The position numbers were made by a program, and so were the translations under genes. Below are positions 7,167 to 14,663 of a stretch of DNA of 64,000 bases, piece by piece (positions within the stretch are counted from its first letter, which is position 1; each line of letters opens with the position of its first letter). The stretch spans positions 1-64,000 of the forward strand of contig CAWEAD010000006.1 of assembly GCA_963807225.1 (NCBI GenBank), in the 5' to 3' direction. The notes under the pieces are model-generated. The model was not told where the DNA came from. It ran no database searches and saw nothing but the letters and a program-made list of their open reading frames with translations. The stretch is from JAGVGT01 sp963807225 (lineage in GTDB: Bacteria > Desulfobacterota > Desulfobulbia > Desulfobulbales > JAGXFP01).

Positions 7167-8558
7167 ATGAGAACACGAATTCCAACAGGTGCCTTTCTGG
7201 TGGCTGCCGCTATTTTGGTAATGGCACCGCCGGCGATGGCAGCGAAAAATCTGGTGGCCAAAAACTGCATCGGCTGTCATCAATCGGATGGCAGCACCAT
7301 CTGGGGCACTATTGTGCCCGGCTCGCAGACTGACAGCACGGTGGAGGTTTCAACCGGAAGAGATGTGTGGAAGATCCGCTACGACAAGCAATCAAGCCTC
7401 GACAGTTTCTCGAATGTACGGGAACTGCGTGACGAAAAAGCGGTTTCTGTCGAATTCCGCCAAGAGGGCAACGGCTTGGTCTATGCGGAAGAGATAAGTT
7501 ATAAGCCGGGCTATCATTTCCATACGATGGATCATGTTATCACCATCTCCGAGGTCGGGCAGGTCATAAAAGAGACCCCTGAACAAGGAAATTATATGAT
7601 TGTCGATGCACGCGGCTATGACAATTTCATCGAAGGACATCTGCCCTATGCGGTGAACATCCCCTATTATCGTCTCCTGGAGTTTAAAGACCGGTTGCCG
7701 GAAGACACAAATACGCAGATAATTGCCTACTGCCGAGGCTTTACCTGAAGCATGAGTCCCCATTTTACCCGGGTGGTAAAAGAAGTATATGGTTACAAAA
7801 ACGTCAAGTACATGATTGCCGGCCATAAAACATGGCAGGAGGGGATCAACGCCTACTATACCGAGCCTGAATTTTTGAAAATGGCACAAGAAGAGAATAT
7901 CGCCCATATTCTCGTTGATCTGAGAAGTCCTGAAAAGGCGGAGAGAGAACATATCAAGGGGGCGATCAATTTCCCGGCCGACGACAATCTGGTGGATGCC
8001 GCGCAAAAGTTGAGCGAAGCTCTTTCCAAAAAGCAGAAAAAGGCAGCACGGATAATCTATTACTCGGATGATCGGGAAGTGGCCGAGCAGATGCACCGGA
8101 CCATGCGGGCCAATTACGTGGAAAACGGCTACATCCTGAATGGCGGCATTACGGCCTGGAAAAATAAGGGATATCCGGTTGCAAAGGGTTCTCTTTCCGA
8201 CAAGATAACCTACGAGGGAAAAACAACTCTGCCCGGCGCCATGTCAATTCCCGACTTCGAAAAAATCGCCCGCTCCATCCCCGCCGATACCGTCATTGTC
8301 GATGTGCGCGAGCCATCCGAATGGATCAAAACCGGTATCGTCCCCGGTGCCATGACCATACCCATCGATACCATGAACAGGCGCTGGAATGAAGTCCCCA
8401 AAGACAAAACGGTCATTGTCCATTGTGCCGCCGGTAACCGTGCCTTGCAGGTCTGGAGGATACTGACAGACAAAGGGTATAAAAATGTCCGCTGGGTGGA
8501 CGGTAAAGTCGACAAGTTCAGCGACGGCATATTGCAGAAAGGAATCTACGGAGAATAA
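7167..8558 (+). CDS. Predicted selenoprotein: periplasmic heme c-binding triple-rhodanese protein, Sec at TGA 7746-7748
   Basis: Reading TGA at 7746-7748 as selenocysteine gives one 463-residue protein; the frame is the same before and after. It has a signal peptide (to about residue 26), one heme c motif (CIGCH, Cys34-His38) and a region of ~80 residues without a recognised fold. Rhodanese domain 1 (about 120-225) has the loop YCRGFT-U-S with Cys189 and Sec194. Domain 2 (about 245-340) lacks the catalytic cysteine (YYSDDRE at 298-304). Domain 3 (about 360-455) has the loop HCAAGNR with Cys420. The TGA interrupts the catalytic loop of domain 1, and the rest of that fold (GYKNVKYMIAG...W) follows it. 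The paralogue at 25126-26424 has YCLGSTC there. A start is supported by GGAGA, 7 bases before ATG. Alternatives are a nonsense mutation or two separate proteins; the second piece has an ATG at 7752 but no ribosome site. Confidence 0.8.
7746..7781 (+). promoter_or_regulatory. Candidate bacterial SECIS element (UGA plus hairpin)
   Basis: After the UGA come 14 bases, then TTTTACC (7763-7769), loop CGGGT (7770-7774) and GGTAAAA (7775-7781), a perfect 7-bp stem. The apical loop starts 21 bases after the UGA and has a G in its first two positions. Both fit the published bacterial SECIS model (loop 16-37 bases downstream, small loop with an early G). Confidence 0.7.
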
Positions 8559-8572
8559 CTCTCTTTCCTGAA

Positions 8573-8610
8573 GGCCATCACGGCGGAGCTGGATTCTCTT
8601 CGTGATGGCC
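8573..8610 (+). terminator. Intergenic hairpin after the rhodanese gene
   Basis: GGCCATCACG (8573-8582) and CGTGATGGCC (8601-8610) form a perfect 10-bp stem with an 18-base loop, 14 bases after the stop. No T-run follows, so it may be an attenuator or an mRNA-stabilising hairpin between operon genes rather than a full terminator. Confidence 0.45.
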
Positions 8611-8643
8611 TATTCGAAATCACCTATCATAAATGGATCGTTC

Positions 8644-9393
8644 ATGAAAAATAAAACCCTTGTCTTTGTTCTTATGATGTTGCTGATGCTATCCGGGCGA
8701 GTTTGGGCCAGCGGCTTATCGGACAGTGTTATAACAGGCGCCTCGGAAGCCGATCGAACCCCTGCCTGGTTCGCCATGGATTGGGTTAGCAACTCAAAAT
8801 ACTCTCCGGAGTTTGAGGTACTTGATACGGAAAGTGCCTTGGGCAGATATGCCCCGATGACCAAGACCATCACCTTGAAGGATCTGATTAAATTTCACGG
8901 ACATGCCTGTGATGGACTTATTCAGGCAGCAGCGGCCATCAAGCTCGCTCTGAATGAACTTTTTCCGAAAGGAATTGTAGACCGCACCGACCTGCGGATT
9001 CTCTCCAAAAACGGTCCTTGTTTTATGGACGCCTCCGCCTATCTGACCGGTGGAAGAATAAATTTCGGTACTCTGGACGTTGATAATAATCTGGGGGCAA
9101 GCTGGATTGTGCAACGGATCAGTGACGGCAGCACAGTGAAGGTAAGCCGCCGGTCCGAGGTCTTCCCGAACGATTTGGCAGAACTTGAAAAAAAGGTGAA
9201 AAGCGGCAAGGCGACACCGGAAGAAATCACCAAGACCCGGGATCTCGCCTGGGTTTTCTCAAAGGAACTTCTTTCGCGTCCCCTGACCGAGTCCTTTGCT
9301 GTGGAAAAACTATCCTCTTTTAAATATCCCGTGTCGGTATACCCCAAGGTCGGAGAACGTGGGGATGTCAAACATAAAAATGATCCTTTTTAG
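8644..9393 (+). CDS. Exported FmdE-like domain protein
   Basis: I start at MKNKTLVF (8644), which begins a clear signal peptide ending near WASG; an ATG at 8602 lies in the preceding hairpin. The mature protein carries the FmdE family signature KFHGHACDGL (His and Cys of the metal site) and a second cysteine region NGPCFMDA. FmdE domains are named for subunit E of formylmethanofuran dehydrogenase but occur widely outside methanogens, often as zinc- or redox-cofactor-associated proteins of unknown role. An exported version next to a periplasmic rhodanese suggests a periplasmic metal or chalcogen-handling step. The precise function is unknown. Confidence 0.75.
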   Translation: MKNKTLVFVLMMLLMLSGRVWASGLSDSVITGASEADRTPAWFAMDWVSNSKYSPEFEVLDTESALGRYAPMTKTITLKDLIKFHGHACDGLIQAAAAIKLALNELFPKGIVDRTDLRILSKNGPCFMDASAYLTGGRINFGTLDVDNNLGASWIVQRISDGSTVKVSRRSEVFPNDLAELEKKVKSGKATPEEITKTRDLAWVFSKELLSRPLTESFAVEKLSSFKYPVSVYPKVGERGDVKHKNDPF

Positions 9394-9402
9394 CCAATTT
9401 CG

Positions 9403-9441
9403 ACTCCGCCACTTTTGTATTGCATTCTGCAGTGGCGGAGT
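9403..9441. promoter_or_regulatory. Hairpin containing a third, imperfect TTGCA-N3-TGCA site
   Basis: ACTCCGCCACT (9403-9413) and AGTGGCGGAGT (9431-9441) pair perfectly over 11 bp. The loop and right arm contain TTGCATTCTGCAG (9420-9432), one base short of the palindrome found before both sigma54 promoters. It sits just before the sensor genes. It may be an RNA processing hairpin, an activator site, or both; no sigma54 promoter was found next to it. Confidence 0.4.
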
Positions 9442-9453
9442 TACGATTCACGA

Positions 9454-10287
9454 ATGAAGAACAGAATATGGCTCTCCAAAATCCTGTTATTACTGATCAT
9501 TTTATCATTTAGCCCCCGGATTGCAATTGCCCGGGAGCTCGTTTTCAGCACCTATCCCTTTGCCAACCCGGCTACCATTTATCAAACCTTTCAGCCACTT
9601 GTCGAGTACCTCGGGAAAAAAACAGGCAACACTATCACCATCAAAATAGCCCCCAGCTATATTGCGCATGTCTTAATGGTGGGGAAGGGCAAAGCGGATC
9701 TCGCCTTTGTCGGCCCCTCGCCATATGTGCGGATTAAGGACAAATTCGGCGGGATTGAGCTTCTGGCTAGATTCAAAATGCGGGACGACATCAATGACAA
9801 AGTGGTCATCTTCTGTCGCGAGGCGGCCCCAATCAAGAGCATTGCCGATCTTGCCGGCAAGACCTTTGCATTTGGCGATCACCAGTCTTTCGGCAGCCAT
9901 TATCTCCCTCGCTGGCAGTTGGACACCAATGGTGTGCCGATAAAGGATCTCGTCGCCTATGATTTTGTGAAAAGTCATGACAATGTTGTCCTCTCGGTTC
10001 TGCATGGCGATTTTGCCGCGGGTGGGGTGCGGCTCGATATATTTCGGAAATATGCCGACCGGCCATTACGAACCCTGGCCGGACCGTTCCCTATTCCACC
10101 GCATGCTCTTGTCTGTCGCGCGGATCTGGAACAAGGGCTGAAGGACGCCTTGCGGCAGAGTCTCTTGTCGCTCCGGGACCCCTCAGTTCTCGAAAGCATA
10201 AATCCAGCAATGCTGCGATTCGAAGAAGTATCGGACGGTGATTTCGACGAGGCCCGCACGATTATTAACTATATCGAGGCCCGATGA
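9454..10287 (+). CDS. PhnD-like periplasmic binding protein (sensor component)
   Basis: Periplasmic substrate-binding protein of the phosphonate/phosphite (PhnD/PtxB) superfamily, 277 residues from MKNRIWLSKI. It has a signal peptide ending near IAIA, followed by RELVFSTYPFANP and the family-typical GKADLAFVGPSPYV. There are no transporter genes nearby; instead it overlaps a histidine kinase gene by four bases (ATGA). In AioX/ArxX systems and in the sensor domain of TtrS, this fold presents an oxyanion (arsenite, tetrathionate) to a kinase. By analogy it is likely a ligand receptor for the kinase, with an unknown anionic ligand. Confidence 0.85.
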   Translation: MKNRIWLSKILLLLIILSFSPRIAIARELVFSTYPFANPATIYQTFQPLVEYLGKKTGNTITIKIAPSYIAHVLMVGKGKADLAFVGPSPYVRIKDKFGGIELLARFKMRDDINDKVVIFCREAAPIKSIADLAGKTFAFGDHQSFGSHYLPRWQLDTNGVPIKDLVAYDFVKSHDNVVLSVLHGDFAAGGVRLDIFRKYADRPLRTLAGPFPIPPHALVCRADLEQGLKDALRQSLLSLRDPSVLESINPAMLRFEEVSDGDFDEARTIINYIEAR

Positions 10288-12014
10288 AACGTTCTCTCAA
10301 GAAAATTTTCTTCCGTCGCCTCACTCTGCTGGCAATTTTTTCCACCATCCTCCTGGGACTCCTTTTGGTCCAAGCGGAACGCACCATCCTTCTTAACGAT
10401 CTCACCAATAAAGGGGAGGCCGTCGCTCGCATCCTCGCTGCCGTCACCCTCGATGCGGTGATGGTACATGATTACGCCACGATTGAGCGCTATGCCGCGG
10501 ATATCGTCCGTTATCCCACCATTGTTTCTCTGTCAATCAAAAGGGCGAACGGCGAAGTCCTTGCCTCCTATGGCGAGAAAAGCCCCCAGGACCATATCCT
10601 GTCGATCTCGCACCCTGTTACCATCGGCAAGGAAATTTTCGGCGAAGTCCAAATCGACCTTTCCACCGCAAGGGTCCAGCGGATATCCCGCAATCTCCTG
10701 TTGGCAACAGTCGCGGCGGTTGTCATTTTTCATTTTCTCGGAGTGGCCATGAGCAATCTGGCTCTCAAAAAGGCGGTTACCCTGCCGCTTGCCCGGCTGC
10801 ACAGGGCAATTCTTACCTTGCATCATGGCGAATTGGACCAGCAGATTGATATTGAAGAACCGACGGAGTTTGCTGATATCGGTAATTCTTTCAACGAAAT
10901 GGCGGCAACCATCCAAAAGAATTTCGATGCCATCCGGAAGCAACAGGAAAAGTTGCAGTTCGAACAACGGAAATTGGTGGCCATTGTCGGCAGCATGGCG
11001 GATGGGCTCTTTGTCACGGATAACGACGGGGTGATCGTCTCCTTCAATCAGGCGGCGGAACAGATCAGCGGTTTTTCCGCCGGTGAGGCGCTGGGGAAGA
11101 AATGCTCCGACCTATTTCGGAGTACGCTGTGCCGTGATGCCTGTGCCCTCAATCATGCAGGCGAAACGATCCGTAATCGGGAAACGACCATGAAAACCCG
11201 CGACGACAGGCTGCTCCATGTTTCGGTCAGCTCCGCCATTCTGTATGACGTCGGTGGGCCGCCGGTGGGAGGAGTGCAGACCTTCCGCGATATCACCGCC
11301 GACAAAAAGCGTCATGAGCTTTACTGCCACACCGAAAAGCTGGCCGCTATCGGTCAACTGGCCGCCGGCGTGGCCCATGAGATCAACAACCCCCTGGGAA
11401 ATATTATAGGATACGCCAGGTACATCCGCCCTGACACCCCTGCCCCGGAAATCGAACGCAAGATGTCGGTGATCGTCGAGCAGGCCAGAAAATGCAGTGA
11501 TATCGTCCAGGGGCTGCTGGAATTTTCCCGCAGTTCCGGGGCGGAGCCAGGGCTCTTCGACCTTAACGCCCTTATCCATAAGACCATCACCCTTGTTCGC
11601 TACCAAGCCGACAAGCAGCGGATCACTGTATCGTTTGATCGAACGGAAACATTGGAGGCCTTTGCCGATGCCAGGAAAATAGAGCAGGTCGTTTTCAATC
11701 TTCTGCTCAATGCCTTCCAGGCTCTTGGCGAGGGAGGTCATGTCCTGGTTGACAGCGGCCGGGTCGGGAGGAATGTCTATTTTTCCGTCACCGATGACGG
11801 TCCCGGCATCGACGACACCATTCTGCACCGGGTATTTGATCCATTTTTCACCACCAAACCAGTGGGAGAAGGCACCGGGCTGGGTTTGTCGATCTGTGCG
11901 GGGATCGTGGCAGAGGCCAAAGGCTCCATTGACGTCGAACCGGGCGAAGAGGGCGGGGCGCGCTTTACCGTGCTGTTGCCCACCGCTCCCGAGGAAGTGG
12001 GGGAAGCCGCGTGA
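10284..12014 (+). CDS. Membrane histidine kinase (HAMP-PAS-HisKA-HATPase)
   Basis: 576-residue sensor kinase. There are two membrane segments (about 12-30 and 137-156) around a ~105-residue periplasmic domain, then HAMP (about 160-212) and a PAS domain (about 230-345) with three cysteines close together (CSDLFRSTLCRDAC) that might bind a metal or sense redox state. The HisKA H-box is AAGVAHEINNPLG (His365) and the ATPase has N (LLLNAFQAL), G1 (DDGPGI) and G2 (GEGTGLGLSI) boxes. It overlaps both neighbours by four bases. It probably receives the signal from the PhnD-like protein and phosphorylates the next gene product. Confidence 0.92.
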   Translation: MKRSLKKIFFRRLTLLAIFSTILLGLLLVQAERTILLNDLTNKGEAVARILAAVTLDAVMVHDYATIERYAADIVRYPTIVSLSIKRANGEVLASYGEKSPQDHILSISHPVTIGKEIFGEVQIDLSTARVQRISRNLLLATVAAVVIFHFLGVAMSNLALKKAVTLPLARLHRAILTLHHGELDQQIDIEEPTEFADIGNSFNEMAATIQKNFDAIRKQQEKLQFEQRKLVAIVGSMADGLFVTDNDGVIVSFNQAAEQISGFSAGEALGKKCSDLFRSTLCRDACALNHAGETIRNRETTMKTRDDRLLHVSVSSAILYDVGGPPVGGVQTFRDITADKKRHELYCHTEKLAAIGQLAAGVAHEINNPLGNIIGYARYIRPDTPAPEIERKMSVIVEQARKCSDIVQGLLEFSRSSGAEPGLFDLNALIHKTITLVRYQADKQRITVSFDRTETLEAFADARKIEQVVFNLLLNAFQALGEGGHVLVDSGRVGRNVYFSVTDDGPGIDDTILHRVFDPFFTTKPVGEGTGLGLSICAGIVAEAKGSIDVEPGEEGGARFTVLLPTAPEEVGEAA

Positions 12015-13342
12015 GACTGCTGATCATCGATGACGATCTTCGGCAGCGGGAACTGCTTCAGGAGGTTTTTTCCGATCGGGGCTACCAGGTGACCGTCTGT
12101 GGCGATAGCCGGGAAGGGCTGTTGATGCTGCAATCGGAACTCTTCGATACGATCATCACCGATCTTAAGATGCCGCATATCGGTGGCGGAGAAATCCTCA
12201 AGGCCGCCCTGAGACGCGATCCGGATCTGCCGGTCATTGTGATCACCGGTCATGGCAGCATCGATTCCGCCATCGAGGCCCTGAAGGCCGGTGCCCATGA
12301 CTATATCCAAAAACCTTTCGATCCGGAGGAATTGGTCCTCGCCGTGCAAAAGGCGGAGGAGCATTTCGGGCTGATCAAAAAAAATCGGGAACTTTCCGCG
12401 CAGCTGGCAACCATCAAGGCCAACGAATTGATCGGGGCGTCAGTGGCCATGCAGAAAGTCAAGTCGCTGATCAGCCGGGCGGCGCCTCTTGATGTCACCG
12501 TGCTGATCAGCGGTGAAACCGGCACCGGCAAGGAATTAGTGGCCCGCCTTATTCATCGGGCAAGCCGAAGGGCAGAAGCCCGGTTCCTTGCCATCAACTG
12601 CGGCGGCTTGAGTGAAACGCTGCTGGATTCAGAACTGTTCGGTTACGAGAAAGGGGCCTTTACCGGCGCCAGCCAACAGAAAAAGGGACTGCTGGAGGCA
12701 GCCGACGGCGGCAGCCTTTTTCTCGATGAAATTAATAGTATGCCGCACCCGTTGCAAATTAAGCTTTTGCGTGTCCTGCAGGAGGGGAATTTTTTACGTG
12801 TCGGCGCGACTCGGGAGACGAGTTGCGACATCCGTATCATCAGCGCCACCAACGCCGACCTCAAAACCTTCGTAAAGGAGGGCCGCTTTCGGGAAGATCT
12901 CTACTACCGCCTGCATGTCATGAATATTCATTTGCCGCCGCTCAGGCAGCGGCAAGATGATATTCCCGAGTTATGCTACCACTTCCTCGCCAAATACGGA
13001 GCGAGGTACGGTAAGAACATAAAGGTGATATCCAATCGTGCCTTGGAGCTTCTCTGTCGCGCCCATTGGCCCGGCAACGTGCGGGAATTGGAAAATGTCA
13101 TCAGCCGGGCTGTCATCATGGAAGAAAGCGACTCTCTGTCCGACAACGCTCTGCCCGAGGAGATAAAAAAAACCGATCAATCGCCGACCGATAATACCGA
13201 TCTACCCATGATGCGTCTTGACGAAATGGAACAGTTCATGATCAAGAAGGTGCTGATCGCCACCGGCAACAACAAGGCCCGGGCCGCCCAACTCCTCGGC
13301 ATCGACACCTCAACCCTGTGGCGCAAGATGAAGAAGTTATGA
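12011..13342 (+). CDS. NtrC-family sigma54-dependent response regulator
   Basis: 443 residues, GTG start overlapping the kinase stop. The receiver domain has DDD at 7-9 and phospho-acceptor Asp51 (IITDLKMP). The AAA+ domain has Walker A GETGTGKE (168-175) and an intact GAFTGA loop (215-220), which contacts sigma54. A Fis-type helix-turn-helix ends the protein (NKARAAQLLGIDTSTLWRKM). With two sigma54 promoters and shared palindromes at 5243-5255 and 6957-6969 in the same islet, it is the obvious local activator of the porin and of its own operon. Confidence 0.94.
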   Translation: MRLLIIDDDLRQRELLQEVFSDRGYQVTVCGDSREGLLMLQSELFDTIITDLKMPHIGGGEILKAALRRDPDLPVIVITGHGSIDSAIEALKAGAHDYIQKPFDPEELVLAVQKAEEHFGLIKKNRELSAQLATIKANELIGASVAMQKVKSLISRAAPLDVTVLISGETGTGKELVARLIHRASRRAEARFLAINCGGLSETLLDSELFGYEKGAFTGASQQKKGLLEAADGGSLFLDEINSMPHPLQIKLLRVLQEGNFLRVGATRETSCDIRIISATNADLKTFVKEGRFREDLYYRLHVMNIHLPPLRQRQDDIPELCYHFLAKYGARYGKNIKVISNRALELLCRAHWPGNVRELENVISRAVIMEESDSLSDNALPEEIKKTDQSPTDNTDLPMMRLDEMEQFMIKKVLIATGNNKARAAQLLGIDTSTLWRKMKKL

Positions 13343-13383
13343 ATCAATGACTCCTCAAGAGACAGACATGTTGCGGGACATAT

Positions 13384-13637
13384 ATGTTCAAAATGGACCG
13401 GAAAGAGATCGTGGCGGCCGGGAAACAACCGCAAAGGGTCCAGGCACGCAGCTTGTTGTGTTATTGGGCGGTCCGGGAACTGGGACTCGGAGTCACATCG
13501 GTGGCAAGGCTTCTGGGGCTTACCCAGCCGGCCGTAAGTCGTGCGGTGCAGCAGGGGGAGCGTTCCACCCGTGAGCAGGGATACAGATTGAAGGAGATCA
13601 GATCAGGTAAAGCATGAAATCATGGCCGTCCCCTTTG
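13384..13637 (+). pseudogene. Transposase C-terminal helix-turn-helix fragment with element end (copy B)
   Basis: An isolated 77-codon frame encodes WAVRELGLGVTSVARLLG followed by LTQPAVSRAVQQGE. This is the DnaA-type helix-turn-helix that ends REP-associated transposases; no catalytic domain precedes it. From 13568 to 13637 it matches the relic at 4743-4812 nearly perfectly in the same orientation. It marks the right edge of the islet. Confidence 0.75.
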
Positions 13638-13662
13638 TACACCTTCAAATTCTGGGAACAGA

Positions 13663-13697
13663 ATAAAGCGGGCAAGAATTCTTCCTGCCCGCTTTAT
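13663..13697. terminator. Strong hairpin, probable bidirectional terminator
   Basis: ATAAAGCGGGCA (13663-13674) and TGCCCGCTTTAT (13686-13697) form a perfect 12-bp GC-cored stem with an 11-base loop. It lies between the convergent regulator operon and the SPW-repeat gene. A/T bases flank both sides, but there is no long T-run. Confidence 0.65.
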
Positions 13698-13754
13698 CGA
13701 TTACTCTAAGTCACCGGCATTAGCCGGTGGTGTTTTACTTGGTCTTTCCAGGAT

Positions 13755-14084
13755 TTATCCCATTGCCGGATGCTCCGGAAGATGGGGATGATGCGACGAA
13801 ACGCTGATGAGTCGCCAAATCGCCAATACAACAACGATAGATCCCGAAATCCACAAGTTGACAGGTACCATCAGTGCCGGAGAAAAGACGGACAAAACCA
13901 ACCACAGTCCGATCAAGCCGTTGACGATACCCTGCCATTCCTTTTCGTAGGTCCAGAAACCGAATACGGCAATCACCACACCGAGGACAACGATGTTCAA
14001 CGGATGCAGCATTGAAACCGAGAATCCAGTTATGAAGGCCCACAAACCTGTTAGAATGTTAACATACGGTCTAAATCTTACCAT
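13755..14084 (-). CDS. SPW-repeat membrane protein
   Basis: 109-residue membrane protein with four hydrophobic segments and two copies of the SPW-type repeat (GLWAFITGFSVSMLHPLN and GLIGLWLVLSVFSPAL). It has a perfect ribosome site (AAAGGAGG, 8 bases before ATG). The function of the family is unknown. It is divergent from the region upstream and ends facing the islet terminator. Confidence 0.75.
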   Translation of the reverse strand: MVRFRPYVNILTGLWAFITGFSVSMLHPLNIVVLGVVIAVFGFWTYEKEWQGIVNGLIGLWLVLSVFSPALMVPVNLWISGSIVVVLAIWRLISVSSHHPHLPEHPAMG

Positions 14085-14144
14085 TTAGTTCACCTCCTTT
14101 CTGATGGGAAAGGGCTTTTCACTTCTCTTTACGACTTATAAATT

Positions 14145-14163
14145 AATTCATTTTTAATGAATT
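14145..14163. promoter_or_regulatory. AT-rich palindrome upstream of the SPW-repeat gene
   Basis: AATTCATT-TTT-AATGAATT is a perfect 8-3-8 palindrome about 60 bases upstream of the minus-strand start. It could be an operator or lie over a promoter. No regulator can be assigned. Confidence 0.35.
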
Positions 14164-14399
14164 GAAAGGGCTGGGAATTCCTGAGCAAAACCGGGAAAAG
14201 GGACAGCCTGTAGCCCCACAGCCAGGCGGATAAACATTTGCCTTAAAACAGCAGGTTACGCTGTTAGTTCAATAACTAATTTGGCATTCGGTTTCCAAAC
14301 GCGATGATCAGGGGAAAAATATTTTTTAGGGCATTAAATTTTTCATGGCATTATCCGCCGAACCAGCGGCTGCACACGGAAAACATGGTCCGCGGCCAG

Positions 14400-14612
14400 T
14401 TTTCCACTGACCCCCGCCGTTGTCCCATGGAGAAAGGGAACACGAAAGCATCAAACCGGCGATCACTAGCAGGAATGAATAGGTTGATGGGACAGGTAAG
14501 CAGTGATTGGCAAGGCCTTGGCGGGGTACCGGAGTGTTTCGCTCGTGCGCAGGGATCTAGATTGCAGGAGATCAAGATCAGAAAAAGCATGAAATCATGA
14601 CCATCCCCTTGG
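14400..14612 (+). pseudogene. Transposon 3'-end relic (copy C)
   Basis: 14541-14612 aligns with the ends at 4743-4812 and 13568-13637 (shared GCAGGGAT.TAGATTG.AGGAGATCA and AGCATGAAATCATGACC.TCCCCTT) at roughly 80 percent by eye, in the same orientation. Upstream, 14400-14540 looks like decayed transposase tail without an open frame. The rest of the gap to 14664 holds nothing I can identify. Confidence 0.6.
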
Positions 14613-14663
14613 CTTCAGGGGCAGCTGTCCCGGCCGCTGTTGCGGGCGCTTCGGCGCCAGGAG

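Noticed and set aside
7752..8558. A separate gene starting at ATG 7752 after the TGA
   Set aside because: No ribosome site precedes it, it has no signal peptide, and it would start in the middle of a rhodanese loop. The single readthrough protein explains the sequence better.
9421..9445. Sigma54 promoter directly before the binding-protein gene
   Set aside because: The GGCGG sequences nearby have no GC at the required 10-base spacing.
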